A DNA stretch of 64,000 bases from Flavobacterium ammoniigenes. Its GTDB lineage: Bacteria; Bacteroidota; Bacteroidia; Flavobacteriales; Flavobacteriaceae. The translations under genes were made by a program, and so were the position numbers. Shown in pieces: positions 1 through 9,077 of the stretch; position 1 is the first letter of the stretch, and each line of letters begins with the position of its first letter. Below the pieces are notes generated by a model that was not told where the DNA came from, did no database searches, and was given only the letters and a program-made list of their open reading frames with translations. The stretch lies in the NCBI RefSeq assembly GCF_020886055.1, contig NZ_AP025184.1, positions 1,612,001-1,676,000 on the forward strand, written 5' to 3'.

Positions 1-189
1 GGATACGAGGAAGAACATTACGAAATTAGTATGCAAATGGGTGAGGATACTTTGTTTCCAAAAATTAGAGCGACAGATGAAAAAGTGGCAATTGCTGCAG
101 CAGGAACCAGTTGTCGTCATCAAATATTTGACGGAACGAGTAGAACAGCGCAGCACCCGGTTACAATATTAAAATCTTGTTTGAAATAA
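1..189 (+). CDS. C-terminal end of an FAD-linked oxidase / Fe-S oxidoreductase (partial)
   Basis: The window opens inside a reading frame that runs without a stop to TAA at 187-189, giving 62 residues of a protein whose start lies upstream. It ends with a GTSCRHQI stretch followed by an HPV motif and a short tail. From memory, an SCR-type motif followed by a conserved HP close to the C terminus occurs in the cysteine-rich Fe-S domain of large glycolate/D-lactate/2-hydroxyglutarate dehydrogenase-like proteins (FAD_binding_4 plus CCG domains). Such enzymes oxidise 2-hydroxy acids and pass electrons to a membrane acceptor. Only the tail is visible, so substrate and full architecture cannot be judged. 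Another Fe-S protein with a CCG domain is the main alternative. Confidence 0.55.
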   Translation, partial: GYEEEHYEISMQMGEDTLFPKIRATDEKVAIAAAGTSCRHQIFDGTSRTAQHPVTILKSCLK

Positions 190-270
190 TTGATTTTATT
201 TAAAATGAAATTCTAAGTTTGCAACACAATACATAATACATTATTCACTTTATTGAATACGATTTATACT

Positions 271-2184
271 ATGGCATTAAAAGGTTTGTTTAGAAAGAAG
301 ACAGTTCATGATATCATGAAACAGGTGGAGCAAAATGAAAGTGACGGACATGCTGCATTAGGTAAACATTTAACAGCAAGAGATTTAACAGCCTTTGGTA
401 TTGCCGCAATCGTAGGAGCAGGTATTTTTAGTACGATTGGTAAAGCCAGTGCCGATGGAGGACCTGCGGTAATTTTTCTTTTTTTGTTCACCGCTTTGGC
501 TTGTAGCTTTGCTGCTTTTGCTTATGCAGAATTTGCTTCAATGGTTCCTGTTTCAGGATCTGCTTATACCTATTCTTATGTGGCTTTTGGCGAAATTATA
601 GCTTGGATCATTGGTTGGGCTTTGATTATGGAATATGCTGTGGGTAATATCACTGTTGCCATTTCGTGGAGTGATTATTTTACAGGATTACTGCGGTCTA
701 CCGGTTTAGATCTTCCCCAATGGATTCAAATGGATTATTTATCCGCTTCCAATGGTTTTAAAGAGGCAAATGCGTTAATGCAAGGAGGTAAATCCTTTGA
801 CAACTTAAGTGCTAATTTGCAAGACGCCTACACCGCTTGGACCACGAGTCCGGTAATTGGTAGTTTTCATTTTGTAGCCGATATTCCGGCCATGTTGATC
901 ATTATTGTCATTACGGCTCTAGTGTACAGAGGTATGAAAGAATCTCGTAACGCAGGTAACTTGATGGTATTGGTTAAATTATTTATCATTTTGTTAGTTA
1001 TCGCCGTTGGTGCTTTTTATGTAGATACTACTAATTGGACACCATTTGCACCAAATGGAGTAAGTGGCGTATTAAAAGGGGTGTCGGCAGTATTTTTCGC
1101 TTATATAGGTTTTGATGCCATTTCAACAACGGCCGAAGAATGTAAAGATCCGCAACGAGATTTACCACGTGGTATGATGTGGGCTATTATCATTTGTACT
1201 ATTTTATATATAGTAATCGCTCTTGTCTTAACAGGTATGGTTAGTTACAATGAATTGAATGTAGGCGATCCTTTGGCTTTTGTTTTTGAAAAGTTAGATT
1301 TGAAATGGATGTCGGGTATTATTGCAGTTAGTGCAGTAATTGCAATGGCTAGCGTTTTGTTAGTGTTCCAAATGGGACAACCACGTATTTGGATGAGCAT
1401 GAGTAGAGATGGATTGCTACCAAAGAAATTCTCTCGAGTACATCCTAAATTCAAAACACCTTCTTACGCTACTATTGTTACTGGTTTTGTAGTAGGTATT
1501 CCAGCCTTATTTATGAATTTAACTATGGTAACTGATTTATGCAGTATCGGAACTTTATTTGCATTTGTATTGGTTTGTGCTGGAGTTTTAGTATTACAAA
1601 ACAAACCGGATATTCCGAGAGGAAAATTCAAGACGCCTTATGTGAATTCGAAATACATTTTTCCGGTAGCCTTGATTATCGGTTTAGTGTATGCTTTTGT
1701 TTATAACAATGACGCAACCATGGGGTTTCTAACCAATGAAACTCAAGTTAATTCGTCTGAAGCTATTATTACCGCTTTGGATAAATCAGATACAGATAAA
1801 GTATACCAATACTTGGTTGGGTTAGAATCTAAACCATCTACTAATGATGTGGAAGCTTTATTAAGCCAATACCAAGAGGATACTGTTAAATATGAAGCCA
1901 TTGTGGCTCAATTACCAATTGCAGATGCTATTAAGTATGAAAGTGGATTTGATTTGTTCAAACACAAAATTCCGATGTGGATTTTTCTAATTTCATTAAT
2001 TGGATTAGCGGTTTGGTCTTACAAACAAAATTTATCTTTAATTCCACTTCTAGGATTGGTTTCTTGTTTGTACATGATGGCCGAATTGAGTGTTTGGAAT
2101 TGGATTTATTTTACCGTTTGGTTGCTGTTAGGTTTAGTAATCTACTTTGGCTTTAGCCGTAAAAACAGTAAGTTAAACATATAA
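271..2184 (+). CDS. APC-superfamily amino-acid permease, cationic amino acid transporter type
   Basis: This is an inner-membrane amino-acid transporter of the APC superfamily (CAT/YfnA-like), about 637 residues. The first transmembrane helix has the family signature around IVGAGIFS, followed by FAAFAYAEFASMVPVSGSAY and FFAYIGFDA motifs. The frame is open from a TTG at 253, but the ATG at 271 gives the usual start just ahead of a basic cytoplasmic N terminus (MALKGLFRKK), so I prefer it. The protein is longer than typical CAT members because of two hydrophilic stretches: about residues 138-203 between early helices and about 479-565 before the last helices. Substrate cannot be assigned; cationic or branched amino acids are both possible. 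A strong terminator follows, so the gene is probably monocistronic. Confidence 0.85.
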   Translation: MALKGLFRKKTVHDIMKQVEQNESDGHAALGKHLTARDLTAFGIAAIVGAGIFSTIGKASADGGPAVIFLFLFTALACSFAAFAYAEFASMVPVSGSAYTYSYVAFGEIIAWIIGWALIMEYAVGNITVAISWSDYFTGLLRSTGLDLPQWIQMDYLSASNGFKEANALMQGGKSFDNLSANLQDAYTAWTTSPVIGSFHFVADIPAMLIIIVITALVYRGMKESRNAGNLMVLVKLFIILLVIAVGAFYVDTTNWTPFAPNGVSGVLKGVSAVFFAYIGFDAISTTAEECKDPQRDLPRGMMWAIIICTILYIVIALVLTGMVSYNELNVGDPLAFVFEKLDLKWMSGIIAVSAVIAMASVLLVFQMGQPRIWMSMSRDGLLPKKFSRVHPKFKTPSYATIVTGFVVGIPALFMNLTMVTDLCSIGTLFAFVLVCAGVLVLQNKPDIPRGKFKTPYVNSKYIFPVALIIGLVYAFVYNNDATMGFLTNETQVNSSEAIITALDKSDTDKVYQYLVGLESKPSTNDVEALLSQYQEDTVKYEAIVAQLPIADAIKYESGFDLFKHKIPMWIFLISLIGLAVWSYKQNLSLIPLLGLVSCLYMMAELSVWNWIYFTVWLLLGLVIYFGFSRKNSKLNI

Positions 2185-2210
2185 GAGGTCGATTTTTACA
2201 GTTGATCAAT

Positions 2211-2250
2211 AATAAAAACGTTCTAAATTGTATTTAGAACGTTTTTATTT
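2211..2250 (+). terminator. Intrinsic terminator after the APC permease
   Basis: A perfect 15-base inverted repeat (2214-2228 AAAAACGTTCTAAAT and 2232-2246 ATTTAGAACGTTTTT) encloses a 3-base loop, and the downstream arm ends in a T-rich run. It could stop transcription from either strand. Confidence 0.9.
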
Positions 2251-2338
2251 TAGGAATAATTCAGCTTAAAAATACAAATGAGCTACAATTCGTAACAAAA
2301 AATCGCAAACTTTGAACTTTAAACAAAACTTAATTTCT

Positions 2339-2346
2339 TAAATTTG
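2339..2346 (+). promoter_or_regulatory. Probable lpd promoter, -7 box TAAATTTG
   Basis: TAAATTTG matches the Bacteroidota -7 consensus TAnnTTTG and sits 25 bases before the lpd ATG. A TTTG lies at 2311-2314, 24 bases upstream, slightly further than the usual spacing. Confidence 0.6.
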
Positions 2347-2371
2347 CAACAAAAAAACAAATACTAGTATT

Positions 2372-3775
2372 ATGAGTTCATTTGACGTAGTCATTATAGG
2401 TTCTGGTCCTGGCGGATATGTATCAGCTATTCGTTGTGCACAATTGGGTTTTAAAACAGCCATCATTGAAAAATATTCTACTTTAGGAGGTACTTGCTTG
2501 AATGTAGGTTGTATTCCTTCCAAAGCATTGTTGTCTTCATCACACCATTATTCAGAAATTGCTCATTTCGCTGAACACGGGATTGAACTATCTGGTGAAG
2601 TTAAAGTGAATTTGGAAAAAATGATTGCGCGTAAACAAGCGGTGGTGGATCAAACTTCAGGTGGAATCAACTACTTAATGGACAAAAATAAAGTAACTGT
2701 TTTCAATGGTTTAGGTTCGTTTGTTGATGCAACTCATGTAGCAATTGCTAAAGCAGATGGTACTTCAGAAACTATTGAAGGAAAGAATATTATTATTGCT
2801 ACAGGTTCAAAACCATCTTCTTTGCCTTTTATCAAAATTGACAAAGAAAGAATCATCACATCTACTGAAGCTTTGGCTTTGAAAGAAGTACCAAAACATT
2901 TAGTTATTATTGGTGGTGGTGTAATCGGAATTGAGCTAGGACAAGTATATCTACGTCTAGGAGCGCAAGTTTCTGTAGTAGAATTCATGGACCGAATCAT
3001 TCCAGGAATGGATAGTTCGTTGTCAAAAGAATTGACTAAAGTCTTGAAGAAACAAGGAATGAAATTCTATACCTCTCATAAAGTGCAATCTGTTGAAAGA
3101 GCTGGCGATGTAGTTACGGTAAAAGCAGAAAATGCCAAAGGAGAAATTATCACTTTAGAAGGAGATTACTCTTTAGTTTCTGTAGGTCGTCGTCCTTACA
3201 CAGACGGATTGAATGCGGATAAAGCAGGAGTGAAAATTTCAGATAGAGGACAAGTAGAAGTAAACGATCATTTACAAACTTCAGTTTTTAATATTTATGC
3301 AATTGGTGATGTGGTTCGTGGAGCGATGTTAGCTCACAAAGCGGAAGAAGAAGGAACTATGGTAGCTGAAATCATTGCGGGTCAAAAACCACATATCGAT
3401 TATAATTTAATTCCAGGTGTGGTCTACACTTGGCCAGAAGTGGCGGCTGTTGGACAAACAGAAGAGCAATTGAAAGCCTCTGGAGTAGAATTTAAATCAG
3501 GAAGTTTTCCATTCAAAGCCTTGGGTCGTGCGAGAGCTAGTGGTGATTTAGATGGATTTGTAAAAATTTTAGCGGATGCTAAAACTGATGAGGTTTTAGG
3601 CGTTCATATGATTGGAGCCAGAACAGCTGATTTAATTGCCGAAGCAGTTACTGCTATGGAATTTAGAGCTTCAGCTGAAGATATCTCAAGAATGTCACAC
3701 GCTCATCCAACATTTGCAGAAGCAATCAAAGAAGCGGCTTTAGCGGCAACAGATAACAGAGCATTACACGTTTAA
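2372..3775 (+). CDS. lpdA: Dihydrolipoyl dehydrogenase (E3)
   Basis: This is the FAD-dependent E3 component that reoxidises dihydrolipoamide in 2-oxoacid dehydrogenase complexes and the glycine cleavage system, reducing NAD+. The 467-residue length is normal. It has the FAD-binding GSGPGG (about 10-15), the redox-active disulfide Cys42/Cys47 in GGTCLNVGCIPSK, an NAD-binding GGGVIGIELG segment, the second FAD motif around YAIGDV, and the C-terminal HPTFAE with the catalytic His445/Glu450 pair of the partner subunit. No E1 or E2 gene is nearby, so which complex it serves is not shown. A promoter box precedes it and a terminator follows, suggesting a single-gene unit. Confidence 0.96.
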   Translation: MSSFDVVIIGSGPGGYVSAIRCAQLGFKTAIIEKYSTLGGTCLNVGCIPSKALLSSSHHYSEIAHFAEHGIELSGEVKVNLEKMIARKQAVVDQTSGGINYLMDKNKVTVFNGLGSFVDATHVAIAKADGTSETIEGKNIIIATGSKPSSLPFIKIDKERIITSTEALALKEVPKHLVIIGGGVIGIELGQVYLRLGAQVSVVEFMDRIIPGMDSSLSKELTKVLKKQGMKFYTSHKVQSVERAGDVVTVKAENAKGEIITLEGDYSLVSVGRRPYTDGLNADKAGVKISDRGQVEVNDHLQTSVFNIYAIGDVVRGAMLAHKAEEEGTMVAEIIAGQKPHIDYNLIPGVVYTWPEVAAVGQTEEQLKASGVEFKSGSFPFKALGRARASGDLDGFVKILADAKTDEVLGVHMIGARTADLIAEAVTAMEFRASAEDISRMSHAHPTFAEAIKEAALAATDNRALHV

Positions 3776-3792
3776 TTTATATTGTGTTCAAT

Positions 3793-3826
3793 AAAAAAGC
3801 CCGTTCATTTGAACGGGCTTTTTTTA
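3793..3826 (+). terminator. Intrinsic terminator between lpdA and the DoxX-like gene
   Basis: AGCCCGTTCA (3798-3807) pairs with TGAACGGGCT (3810-3819), flanked by an A run and a T run, so it can act on both convergent genes. Confidence 0.92.
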
Positions 3827-3837
3827 TTTACAAGTAG

Positions 3838-4212
3838 TTAATTTTTAAAAAGCGGTTTATAAGAATCCCAATGGGTATAAATTAAAAATAAATTAGCACC
3901 TAGAACAAAAACAGCTACGGGTACTTCTGACACTTGGGTCACGGTATGAATTAAAAAGATGTTAATTGAAATAGGTAATAAAGCTAATAAAGTTACTTTA
4001 ATAAATTTACCACTCAACAAACTTACCCCAACAATTAGTTCAACAGCTTTGGCTAATGGCAATAGGTATTTTGAAGCCATGATTCCGTTCATAAAAGTTA
4101 ACATGTTTCCAGTTGGAGCTTCAGCATCGAACAATTCAAAGAAATAAGCTACCGAAGCAAATACCATAAAAGCTCCCAGTAAAATTCGGACAATTAATGT
4201 TGCAATTTTCAT
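3838..4212 (-). CDS. DoxX-like family membrane protein
   Basis: A 124-residue protein with four predicted membrane helices (about 5-23, 45-63, 70-88 and 98-116), consistent with the DoxX/DoxD-like family. The N terminus (KIATLIVRILLGAFMVFASV) resembles the first DoxX helix, and the GNMLTFMNGIMASKYLLPLAKAVELIVG segment matches the family's common pattern of a short loop followed by a helix containing conserved Glu. DoxX-like proteins are small integral membrane proteins, some linked to quinone or thiol redox; no enzymatic role can be read from this one. It stands alone, convergent with lpdA and sharing its terminator. Confidence 0.75.
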   Translation of the reverse strand: MKIATLIVRILLGAFMVFASVAYFFELFDAEAPTGNMLTFMNGIMASKYLLPLAKAVELIVGVSLLSGKFIKVTLLALLPISINIFLIHTVTQVSEVPVAVFVLGANLFLIYTHWDSYKPLFKN

Positions 4213-4341
4213 AATAATTTGGTTTATAGGTTAGTATTTCAAAAATAATCATTTTGTAAATACAAAAACTAATCTCGTTTAAATAATATAAAAGGGCTGT
4301 TTTCTGGGTATATTTTCCGTTTTTACCAATGAATTTTATTG

Positions 4342-4349
4342 TATTTTTG
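4342..4349 (+). promoter_or_regulatory. Probable pabB promoter, -7 box TATTTTTG
   Basis: TATTTTTG is an exact TAnnTTTG match. It lies within the 5' end of the longest open frame, which argues that the upstream part of that frame is not translated and supports a start at or after 4372. No clear TTG box is visible at the usual distance. Confidence 0.55.
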
Positions 4350-4371
4350 GCATCCTAAATACCCAAGTAAA

Positions 4372-5658
4372 TTGAGAACTGAAATTCATAAAACAATCGA
4401 AAATCCGATGGCATTTAAAAAGCAATTATTGGATTGGTCACAACAATTTCGTGAAGTTGTTTTTATGGATAGTAATGATTATCCACAAGAGTTTTCAAGC
4501 TTTGATGCTATACTTGCTGTGGATGCCTTTACTTTGATTCAGACGGATTATCACAATGCCTTTGAGGATTTGCAACAATACCAGCAAACAACTAAAGATT
4601 GGTTGTTTGGTTACCTTTCTTACGATTTAAAAAACGATAGTGAAGATTTGCAATCCAATAATTTTGATGGCTTGGATTTTCCGGATTTATTTTTCTTCCA
4701 ACCTAAGAAATTGTTTTTACTTAAAGGGAATCAAGTTGTTATTCACTATTTGAATTTGTGCGATGATGAGGTGGATGAAGATTGGGATACTATTCTTGCA
4801 TGGGTACCCAATGCAACTATTGATACTTCAGTAGTGACCGTTCAGCCGCGAATTTCAAAAGAAAGTTATGTTGAAAAAGTTTCCACTCTTTTAGATCATT
4901 TGCACCGAGGTGATTTATATGAAGCTAATTTCTGCATGGAATTTTATGCAGAAAATACGACCATCAATCCGCTCGATAAATTTGATAAATTGAATGCTAT
5001 TTCACAAACTCCCTTTGCGGTGTATTTTAAAAACAACCAACAGTTTTTACTTTCAGCTACTCCAGAACGGTATTTGAGAAAAGAAGGGGAGCAGTTAATT
5101 TCGCAACCCATCAAAGGAACTGCCAAACGATTTCAGGATAAAACGGAAGATGAAAAGTCAAAATTAAATTTGGCTACCGACCCAAAAGAACGTGCCGAAA
5201 ACATTATGATCACCGATTTAGTTCGGAATGATTTATCTCGAACTGCCCAAAAAGGAACGGTTCAAGTTCAGGAATTATGCGGGATATATTCGTTTCAACA
5301 AGTACATCAAATGATTTCTACAATTACCTCAAAATTAGACAATAAGTTTTCAAATGTAGATGTGTTGCGAATGACTTTTCCCATGGGAAGTATGACAGGA
5401 GCACCTAAGATTTCGGCTATGAAAATAATTGAAGAATTAGAAGTCACCAAACGAGGATTGTACAGTGGTGCTATTGGTTATTTTAGTCCGAATGGCAATT
5501 TTGATTTTAATGTGGTCATCCGAAGTATTTTGTACAATCAAGATAAAAAATACCTTTCTTTTTCAGTAGGAAGTGCTATCACATCCTTATCTAATCCTGA
5601 AAATGAATACGAAGAATGTTTGCTTAAAGCGAAAGCGATGCACGAAGTATTGCGCTAA
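4372..5658 (+). CDS. pabB: Anthranilate synthase component I family, probable aminodeoxychorismate synthase PabB
   Basis: A chorismate-binding enzyme, probably the aminating subunit that makes 4-amino-4-deoxychorismate for folate. The C-terminal two-thirds carries family motifs: QPIKGTAKRF, ENIMITDLVRNDLSR, the GSMTGAPK signature and a closing YEECLLKAKA. No glutamine amidotransferase (PabA/TrpG) or trp gene is adjacent, which favours PabB over TrpE. The frame is open from 4339, but a promoter box overlaps its beginning; I place the start at TTG 4372 (428 residues), with ATG 4408 as the alternative. tilS begins 27 bases after the stop, so co-transcription with tilS and dsbD is likely. The folate gene folP is in the window but far away. 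Confidence 0.8.
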   Translation: MRTEIHKTIENPMAFKKQLLDWSQQFREVVFMDSNDYPQEFSSFDAILAVDAFTLIQTDYHNAFEDLQQYQQTTKDWLFGYLSYDLKNDSEDLQSNNFDGLDFPDLFFFQPKKLFLLKGNQVVIHYLNLCDDEVDEDWDTILAWVPNATIDTSVVTVQPRISKESYVEKVSTLLDHLHRGDLYEANFCMEFYAENTTINPLDKFDKLNAISQTPFAVYFKNNQQFLLSATPERYLRKEGEQLISQPIKGTAKRFQDKTEDEKSKLNLATDPKERAENIMITDLVRNDLSRTAQKGTVQVQELCGIYSFQQVHQMISTITSKLDNKFSNVDVLRMTFPMGSMTGAPKISAMKIIEELEVTKRGLYSGAIGYFSPNGNFDFNVVIRSILYNQDKKYLSFSVGSAITSLSNPENEYEECLLKAKAMHEVLR

Positions 5659-5685
5659 ATTGCAATGAATTAATTACTTTTGGGC

Positions 5686-6999
5686 ATGTTACATCAATTC
5701 CAAAATCATTTGTCTACTCATTTTCCTTTTTTAAAAGGGAAAAAATTACTTCTTGCTGTAAGCGGTGGTTTGGATAGCATGGTTTTGTTGCATCTTTTTC
5801 AGCAATTGGATTTTGAAATAATGGTTTTGCATTGTAATTTTCAATTGCGGGGCTTGGAGAGTTTTGGTGATCAACAATTTGTTCAAGAATATACGAGTCA
5901 GCATACTATTCCATTTGTATTTACACAATTTGATACGGAGGCTTTCGCCAAAGATTACAAATTATCTACTCAAGTTACCGCTCGCGAGTTGCGTTACAGT
6001 TGGTTTTACGAGCAACTGGAAATTCAAAAAGCGGATTATATTTTAACGGCTCATCATGCTGATGACAATCTAGAAACCTTTCTGATTAATCTTTCTAGAG
6101 GAACCGGATTAGATGGATTGACAGGTATTCCTGCTCAAAACGATTCCATTATTCGCCCCTTGCTTACTTTCTCTAGACAAGAGATTGAAGAATATGCTTC
6201 CCAAAATAAGTTGACTTGGCGTGAAGATAGCAGCAATACTTCGGATAAATATTTACGAAATAAGATTCGTCATCATTTGATTCCAATTTTAAAAGAGCTC
6301 AATCCTAATTTTATGAGTTCTTTTGAAAAGACTCAATCCTATTTGCAAGAATCGAAAGAATTAGTTGATGATGCTGCAGTTATGGTGTATCAACAAGTAG
6401 CAAAAGAAGAAGGAAATGAAATTTATTTTGACTTGAATCAATTGTTGAAATTACCAAATTACTATTCCTATTTATACCAATGGCTTTCAGAGTTTGGTTT
6501 TACAGCTTGGAATGATATTTATGATTTGGTTAGTTCTCAATCTGGTAAACAAGTATTGGCACCTGAATTCCGATTAATTAAAGACCGGGATTGTTTGATA
6601 GTAAGTCCGCTTAAAATCGAATTAAATCAAGATGAATATCCAATTGAATCCATTACAACTAAAGTTAATTTTCCCTTAAATATTTCGTTTTCAACCGTTA
6701 ATACAATTGAACCGACATCCAATTCAACTATATTTGTTGACCATGAAAGATTAGAATTCCCACTGGTTTTGCGTCATTGGAAAGAAGGTGATGTTTTTCA
6801 GCCTTTTGGAATGGGCGGAAAGTCAAAAAAAGTGAGTAAATTATTTAAAGACGGAAAATTGTCGGTAGTTGAAAAAGAGGCAACATGGCTTTTATGTTCA
6901 GCTAATCAGGTGGTTTGGGTGGTTGGAATGCGTCAAGACGAACGGTATAAAATTAATTCAGAGACAAAAAAAATACTAAAAATAGCAATCGAATTATGA
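5686..6999 (+). CDS. tilS: tRNA(Ile)-lysidine synthetase
   Basis: TilS attaches lysine to C34 of tRNA-Ile(CAU) with ATP, so that the tRNA reads AUA codons. The N-terminal PP-loop ATPase motif SGGLDS is at residues 26-31, followed by HCNFQLRG, TARELRY and the TAHHADDNLETFLINLSRGTG segment typical of the family. A C-terminal TilS domain is indicated by the RHWKEGDVFQPFGMGG segment near residue 365. I use ATG 5686 (437 residues) rather than TTG 5680. The stop overlaps the dsbD start by four bases (ATGA), suggesting translational coupling. Confidence 0.95.
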   Translation: MLHQFQNHLSTHFPFLKGKKLLLAVSGGLDSMVLLHLFQQLDFEIMVLHCNFQLRGLESFGDQQFVQEYTSQHTIPFVFTQFDTEAFAKDYKLSTQVTARELRYSWFYEQLEIQKADYILTAHHADDNLETFLINLSRGTGLDGLTGIPAQNDSIIRPLLTFSRQEIEEYASQNKLTWREDSSNTSDKYLRNKIRHHLIPILKELNPNFMSSFEKTQSYLQESKELVDDAAVMVYQQVAKEEGNEIYFDLNQLLKLPNYYSYLYQWLSEFGFTAWNDIYDLVSSQSGKQVLAPEFRLIKDRDCLIVSPLKIELNQDEYPIESITTKVNFPLNISFSTVNTIEPTSNSTIFVDHERLEFPLVLRHWKEGDVFQPFGMGGKSKKVSKLFKDGKLSVVEKEATWLLCSANQVVWVVGMRQDERYKINSETKKILKIAIEL

Positions 7000-9011
7000 A
7001 GAAATTAGTTGTTTTATTATTCCTATTTTTGGCTTTTGCCAAAGGAAATGCACAGCTGTTGAATCCAGTAAAATGGACTACACAAATTGAGAAAAAGTCC
7101 AATGGAAATTATGTTCTTACTTTTAATGGCACGATTGAAAATGGCTGGCATTTGTATTCCCAATTTACCGCTGAAGGGGGTTCTTTGCCGTTAGAAATTC
7201 TTTTTAAAAATCAAAAAGGGAATTTTGAATTGATTGGTCAAACCAAAGAAAGCAAAACTAAAACGGCTTACAATGATATATTTGAAGTCAACGAAACTTT
7301 TTTTGAAAAAAAAGCCATATTAACACAAGAGATTTGTTTGATAAATACAAAACTTTCTAAAGTAGAAGTGAGCTTCGATTTTCAAGTTTGTAAAGAGGCT
7401 TGTATCAATTTAGAAAAGAATTTTACTTTCGTGATTCCTACTCAAACCACTACGGGTTTAGTTGCTCCTGAAGTAACTTCCGACACTACTTCAACTGCGA
7501 TTGATACTAAATTAGCTGTCGTAAAAGAAGTATCAAAAAGAGCTATACCAACAGTTTCAAGCTCAGCGCCAGAGGAAGAAGACATAGGGCTTTGGTCTAT
7601 TTTCATAATTGCATTCTTTTCGGGATTTGCGGCCTTATTAACACCTTGTGTGTTTCCAATGATTCCTATGACTGTGAGTTTCTTTACCAAACAGAGTAAA
7701 TCCAAAAGTGCAGGAGTTCGCAATGCTATTTTTTATGGGGTTTCCATTATTGTAATTTATGTGTTATTGGGTGTTTTAGTCACTTGGTTATTTGGAGCTG
7801 ATGCTTTGAATGCTTTGTCAACAAACGTTTGGTTCAATTTAGGTTTCTTTATTTTATTAGTAGTTTTTGCGGCTTCTTTTTTAGGCGCTTTCGAAATTAT
7901 GTTACCCAATTCATGGGCCAATAAAGTCGATAGCCAAGCGGATAGAGGAGGAGTGATCGGAATTTTGTTTATGGCTTTAGCATTGGCAATTGTTTCCTTT
8001 TCTTGCACAGGACCTATTGTTGGAACTTTGTTGGTGCAAGCGGCTTCAAAAGGAGGAATAGCTCCAATTGTGGGAATGTTAGGATTTTCATTGGCTTTAG
8101 CCTTACCTTTTATGTTGTTTGCACTATTTCCAGGTTGGTTAAATTCGTTACCAAAATCAGGGGGTTGGTTGAATACGGTGAAAGTGGTTTTGGGATTCTT
8201 AGAATTAGCTTTAGCATTTAAATTCTTATCAAATGCTGATTTGGTATTGCAATTGCATCTTTTGGAAAGAGAAGTTTTCTTAGCGATCTGGATTGCAATT
8301 TTTGGCACGCTTGCTTTGTATTTGTTTGGCAAAATTACTTTACCTCATGATAGTCCAATGACGCATATATCTGTTGGTAGATTGTCTTTAGGTTTGGTTG
8401 TGCTTTCTTTTACGATATACATGATTCCTGGATTGTGGGGAGCACCATTACAATTAATCAATGCTTTTCCTCCTCCAATGGAATATAGCGAAAGTCCTTT
8501 AGGTTTTGGTGCCAATTCAATTTCTAATGCTACTCCAGTTTCAGCTTTGCCAGAAGGCGCTAAGCTAGGTCCGCATCAGATCGTAGTTTTTGACGACTAT
8601 GACAAAGGATTGGCTTATGCCAAAACCGTAAATAAACCTATCATGTTAGATTTTACAGGGCATGCCTGTGTGAATTGTCGTAAAATGGAAAATAACGTTT
8701 GGTCAGACGAACGTATTTTGACTCTTTTAAAAAATCAAGTTGTTGTGATCTCTCTCTATGTAGATGATAAAAGAGAGTTGCTCAAAAGTGAACAGTTTGT
8801 TTCTAAATCTACCGGATCACGTATTGAAACTATTGGTGATAAATGGACTGACTTTATGATTTCTACATACAAAACAAACACACAACCTTTGTATGTATTG
8901 ACCGATTTAACTGGTGGTAATTTGAACACGCAACAACCTACCATTAGTTTTGTTGGAATAGAAGAATATGAATCGTGGCTGAAACAAGGTATTTCAAAGT
9001 TTATTAAGTAA
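6996..9011 (+). CDS. dsbD: Thiol:disulfide interchange protein DsbD (cytochrome c biogenesis type)
   Basis: This inner-membrane protein carries reducing power from cytoplasmic thioredoxin to the periplasm. It has a signal peptide (cleavage near GNAQ, residue 20), an N-terminal DsbC-like alpha domain with Cys132 and Cys136, an eight-helix CcdA-type membrane domain starting near residue 200 with conserved cysteines in LTPCVFPM (Cys218) and FSCTGP (Cys337), and a C-terminal thioredoxin domain with CVNC at 558-561. The 671-residue length suits flavobacterial DsbD. In the N-terminal domain the two cysteines are only three residues apart, closer than I recall for the E. coli protein. It overlaps tilS by four bases and ends at a bidirectional terminator. 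Confidence 0.93.
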   Translation: MKKLVVLLFLFLAFAKGNAQLLNPVKWTTQIEKKSNGNYVLTFNGTIENGWHLYSQFTAEGGSLPLEILFKNQKGNFELIGQTKESKTKTAYNDIFEVNETFFEKKAILTQEICLINTKLSKVEVSFDFQVCKEACINLEKNFTFVIPTQTTTGLVAPEVTSDTTSTAIDTKLAVVKEVSKRAIPTVSSSAPEEEDIGLWSIFIIAFFSGFAALLTPCVFPMIPMTVSFFTKQSKSKSAGVRNAIFYGVSIIVIYVLLGVLVTWLFGADALNALSTNVWFNLGFFILLVVFAASFLGAFEIMLPNSWANKVDSQADRGGVIGILFMALALAIVSFSCTGPIVGTLLVQAASKGGIAPIVGMLGFSLALALPFMLFALFPGWLNSLPKSGGWLNTVKVVLGFLELALAFKFLSNADLVLQLHLLEREVFLAIWIAIFGTLALYLFGKITLPHDSPMTHISVGRLSLGLVVLSFTIYMIPGLWGAPLQLINAFPPPMEYSESPLGFGANSISNATPVSALPEGAKLGPHQIVVFDDYDKGLAYAKTVNKPIMLDFTGHACVNCRKMENNVWSDERILTLLKNQVVVISLYVDDKRELLKSEQFVSKSTGSRIETIGDKWTDFMISTYKTNTQPLYVLTDLTGGNLNTQQPTISFVGIEEYESWLKQGISKFIK

Positions 9012-9027
9012 ATTTCAATTGTATAAA

Positions 9028-9059
9028 AAAAACCGCAACTAAATAGTTGCGGTTTTTTA
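9028..9059. terminator. Bidirectional terminator between dsbD and amt
   Basis: A perfect 14-base stem (9028-9041 with 9046-9059) with an AAAT loop, A-rich on the left and T-rich on the right, lies between two convergent genes and can terminate both. Confidence 0.93.
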
Positions 9060-9077
9060 TTTATATACTAGAGATTA

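Noticed and set aside
5675..5682. TACTTTTG as a tilS promoter
   Set aside because: Matches TAnnTTTG but ends three bases before ATG 5686 and lacks a TTG at a proper distance; read-through from pabB is more likely.
7757..8332. 191-codon open frame on the minus strand
   Set aside because: Lies fully inside dsbD on the opposite strand; composition (many Lys, Asn, Pro) is that of an antisense shadow.
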